DNA of 5,449 nucleotides from an uncultured Oscillospiraceae bacterium (GTDB lineage: Bacteria > Bacillota > Clostridia > Oscillospirales > Oscillospiraceae), in assembly GCA_910584805.1 (NCBI GenBank), contig CAJUCB010000090.1, positions 1 to 5,449 of the forward strand, in the 5' to 3' direction. The notes beneath the pieces were generated by a model. That model worked only from the letters and a program-made list of their open reading frames with translations, was not told the origin of the DNA and ran no database searches. Positions 5,421 to 5,449 of this stretch are shown one piece after another. The translations under genes were made by a program, and so were the position numbers. The stretch's first letter is position 1. Every line of letters starts with the position of its first letter.

Positions 5421-5449
5421 GCCGTCCGCCAGTTTGGAAGCCGCGTGAT

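Larger units (their letters stand above)
5099..5449. other. Intergenic region with promoter-like and structured-RNA signals
   Basis: This 351-nt stretch after cca has no ORF I would call with confidence. Composition shifts sharply to AT-rich from about 5040 to 5240, then back towards mixed. I see no clear intrinsic terminator for cca: T-rich runs at 5161-5179 are not preceded by a strong stem. It contains an extended -10 motif in a dyad (5182-5200) and perfect short hairpins at 5220-5234, 5261-5273, 5319-5335 and 5382-5406. The simplest reading is a new promoter with a long structured leader or a non-coding RNA running off the window. One frame is open from about 5328 to the edge (ending KPRD) but has no convincing start. 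Confidence 0.5.

Noticed and set aside
5204..5449. T-box or common riboswitch leader
   Set aside because: I looked for the T-box AGGGTGG-type sequence and the conserved cores of cobalamin, TPP, SAM and cyclic-di-GMP riboswitches and found none. The region may still be cut short by the window.

Overview
This is an ordinary-looking chromosomal stretch from a GC-rich, endospore-forming member of the Clostridia. The evidence is four consecutive spoIIIA-type engulfment genes, whose third codon positions are mostly G or C, and a long cca gene that carries an HD domain. A relative of gut Oscillospiraceae (the Flavonifractor/Pseudoflavonifractor type) would fit, but that placement is an inference from composition and protein flavour, not a computed match.

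Positions 1-2728 hold the distal half of the spoIIIA operon on the + strand: the last codons of a probable spoIIIAD, then spoIIIAE, spoIIIAF, spoIIIAG and spoIIIAH. The genes are tightly packed (13 nt gap, 4 nt overlap, 10 nt gap). Their products are mother-cell membrane proteins of the SpoIIIA-SpoIIQ channel, or feeding tube, that joins mother cell and forespore. AF, AG and AH carry the ring-building folds, AE is the polytopic membrane partner, and AH meets SpoIIQ from the forespore. The operon closes at a perfect 16-bp inverted repeat (2749-2789).

Positions 2790-5098 form a second unit. A TATAAT box (2852-2857), preceded by an imperfect dyad, leads into a small membrane-anchored histidine kinase (2886-3752) that has no sensor domain. 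Its stop overlaps the start of cca (3749-5098), the CCA-adding tRNA nucleotidyltransferase, by ATGA. No response regulator gene is visible.

Positions 5099-5449 hold no convincing gene. The DNA becomes AT-rich, shows an extended -10 promoter sitting in a TACAGT/ACTGTA dyad, and then several perfect short hairpins. This looks like the start of a new transcript with a structured leader or non-coding RNA. A GTGCG followed at once by a hairpin near the right edge leaves open a group II intron beginning there, but the window ends too soon to tell.

No clearly new system can be demonstrated. The most interesting items are the missing normal start codon of spoIIIAE, the sensor-less kinase coupled to cca, and the structured region at the right end.
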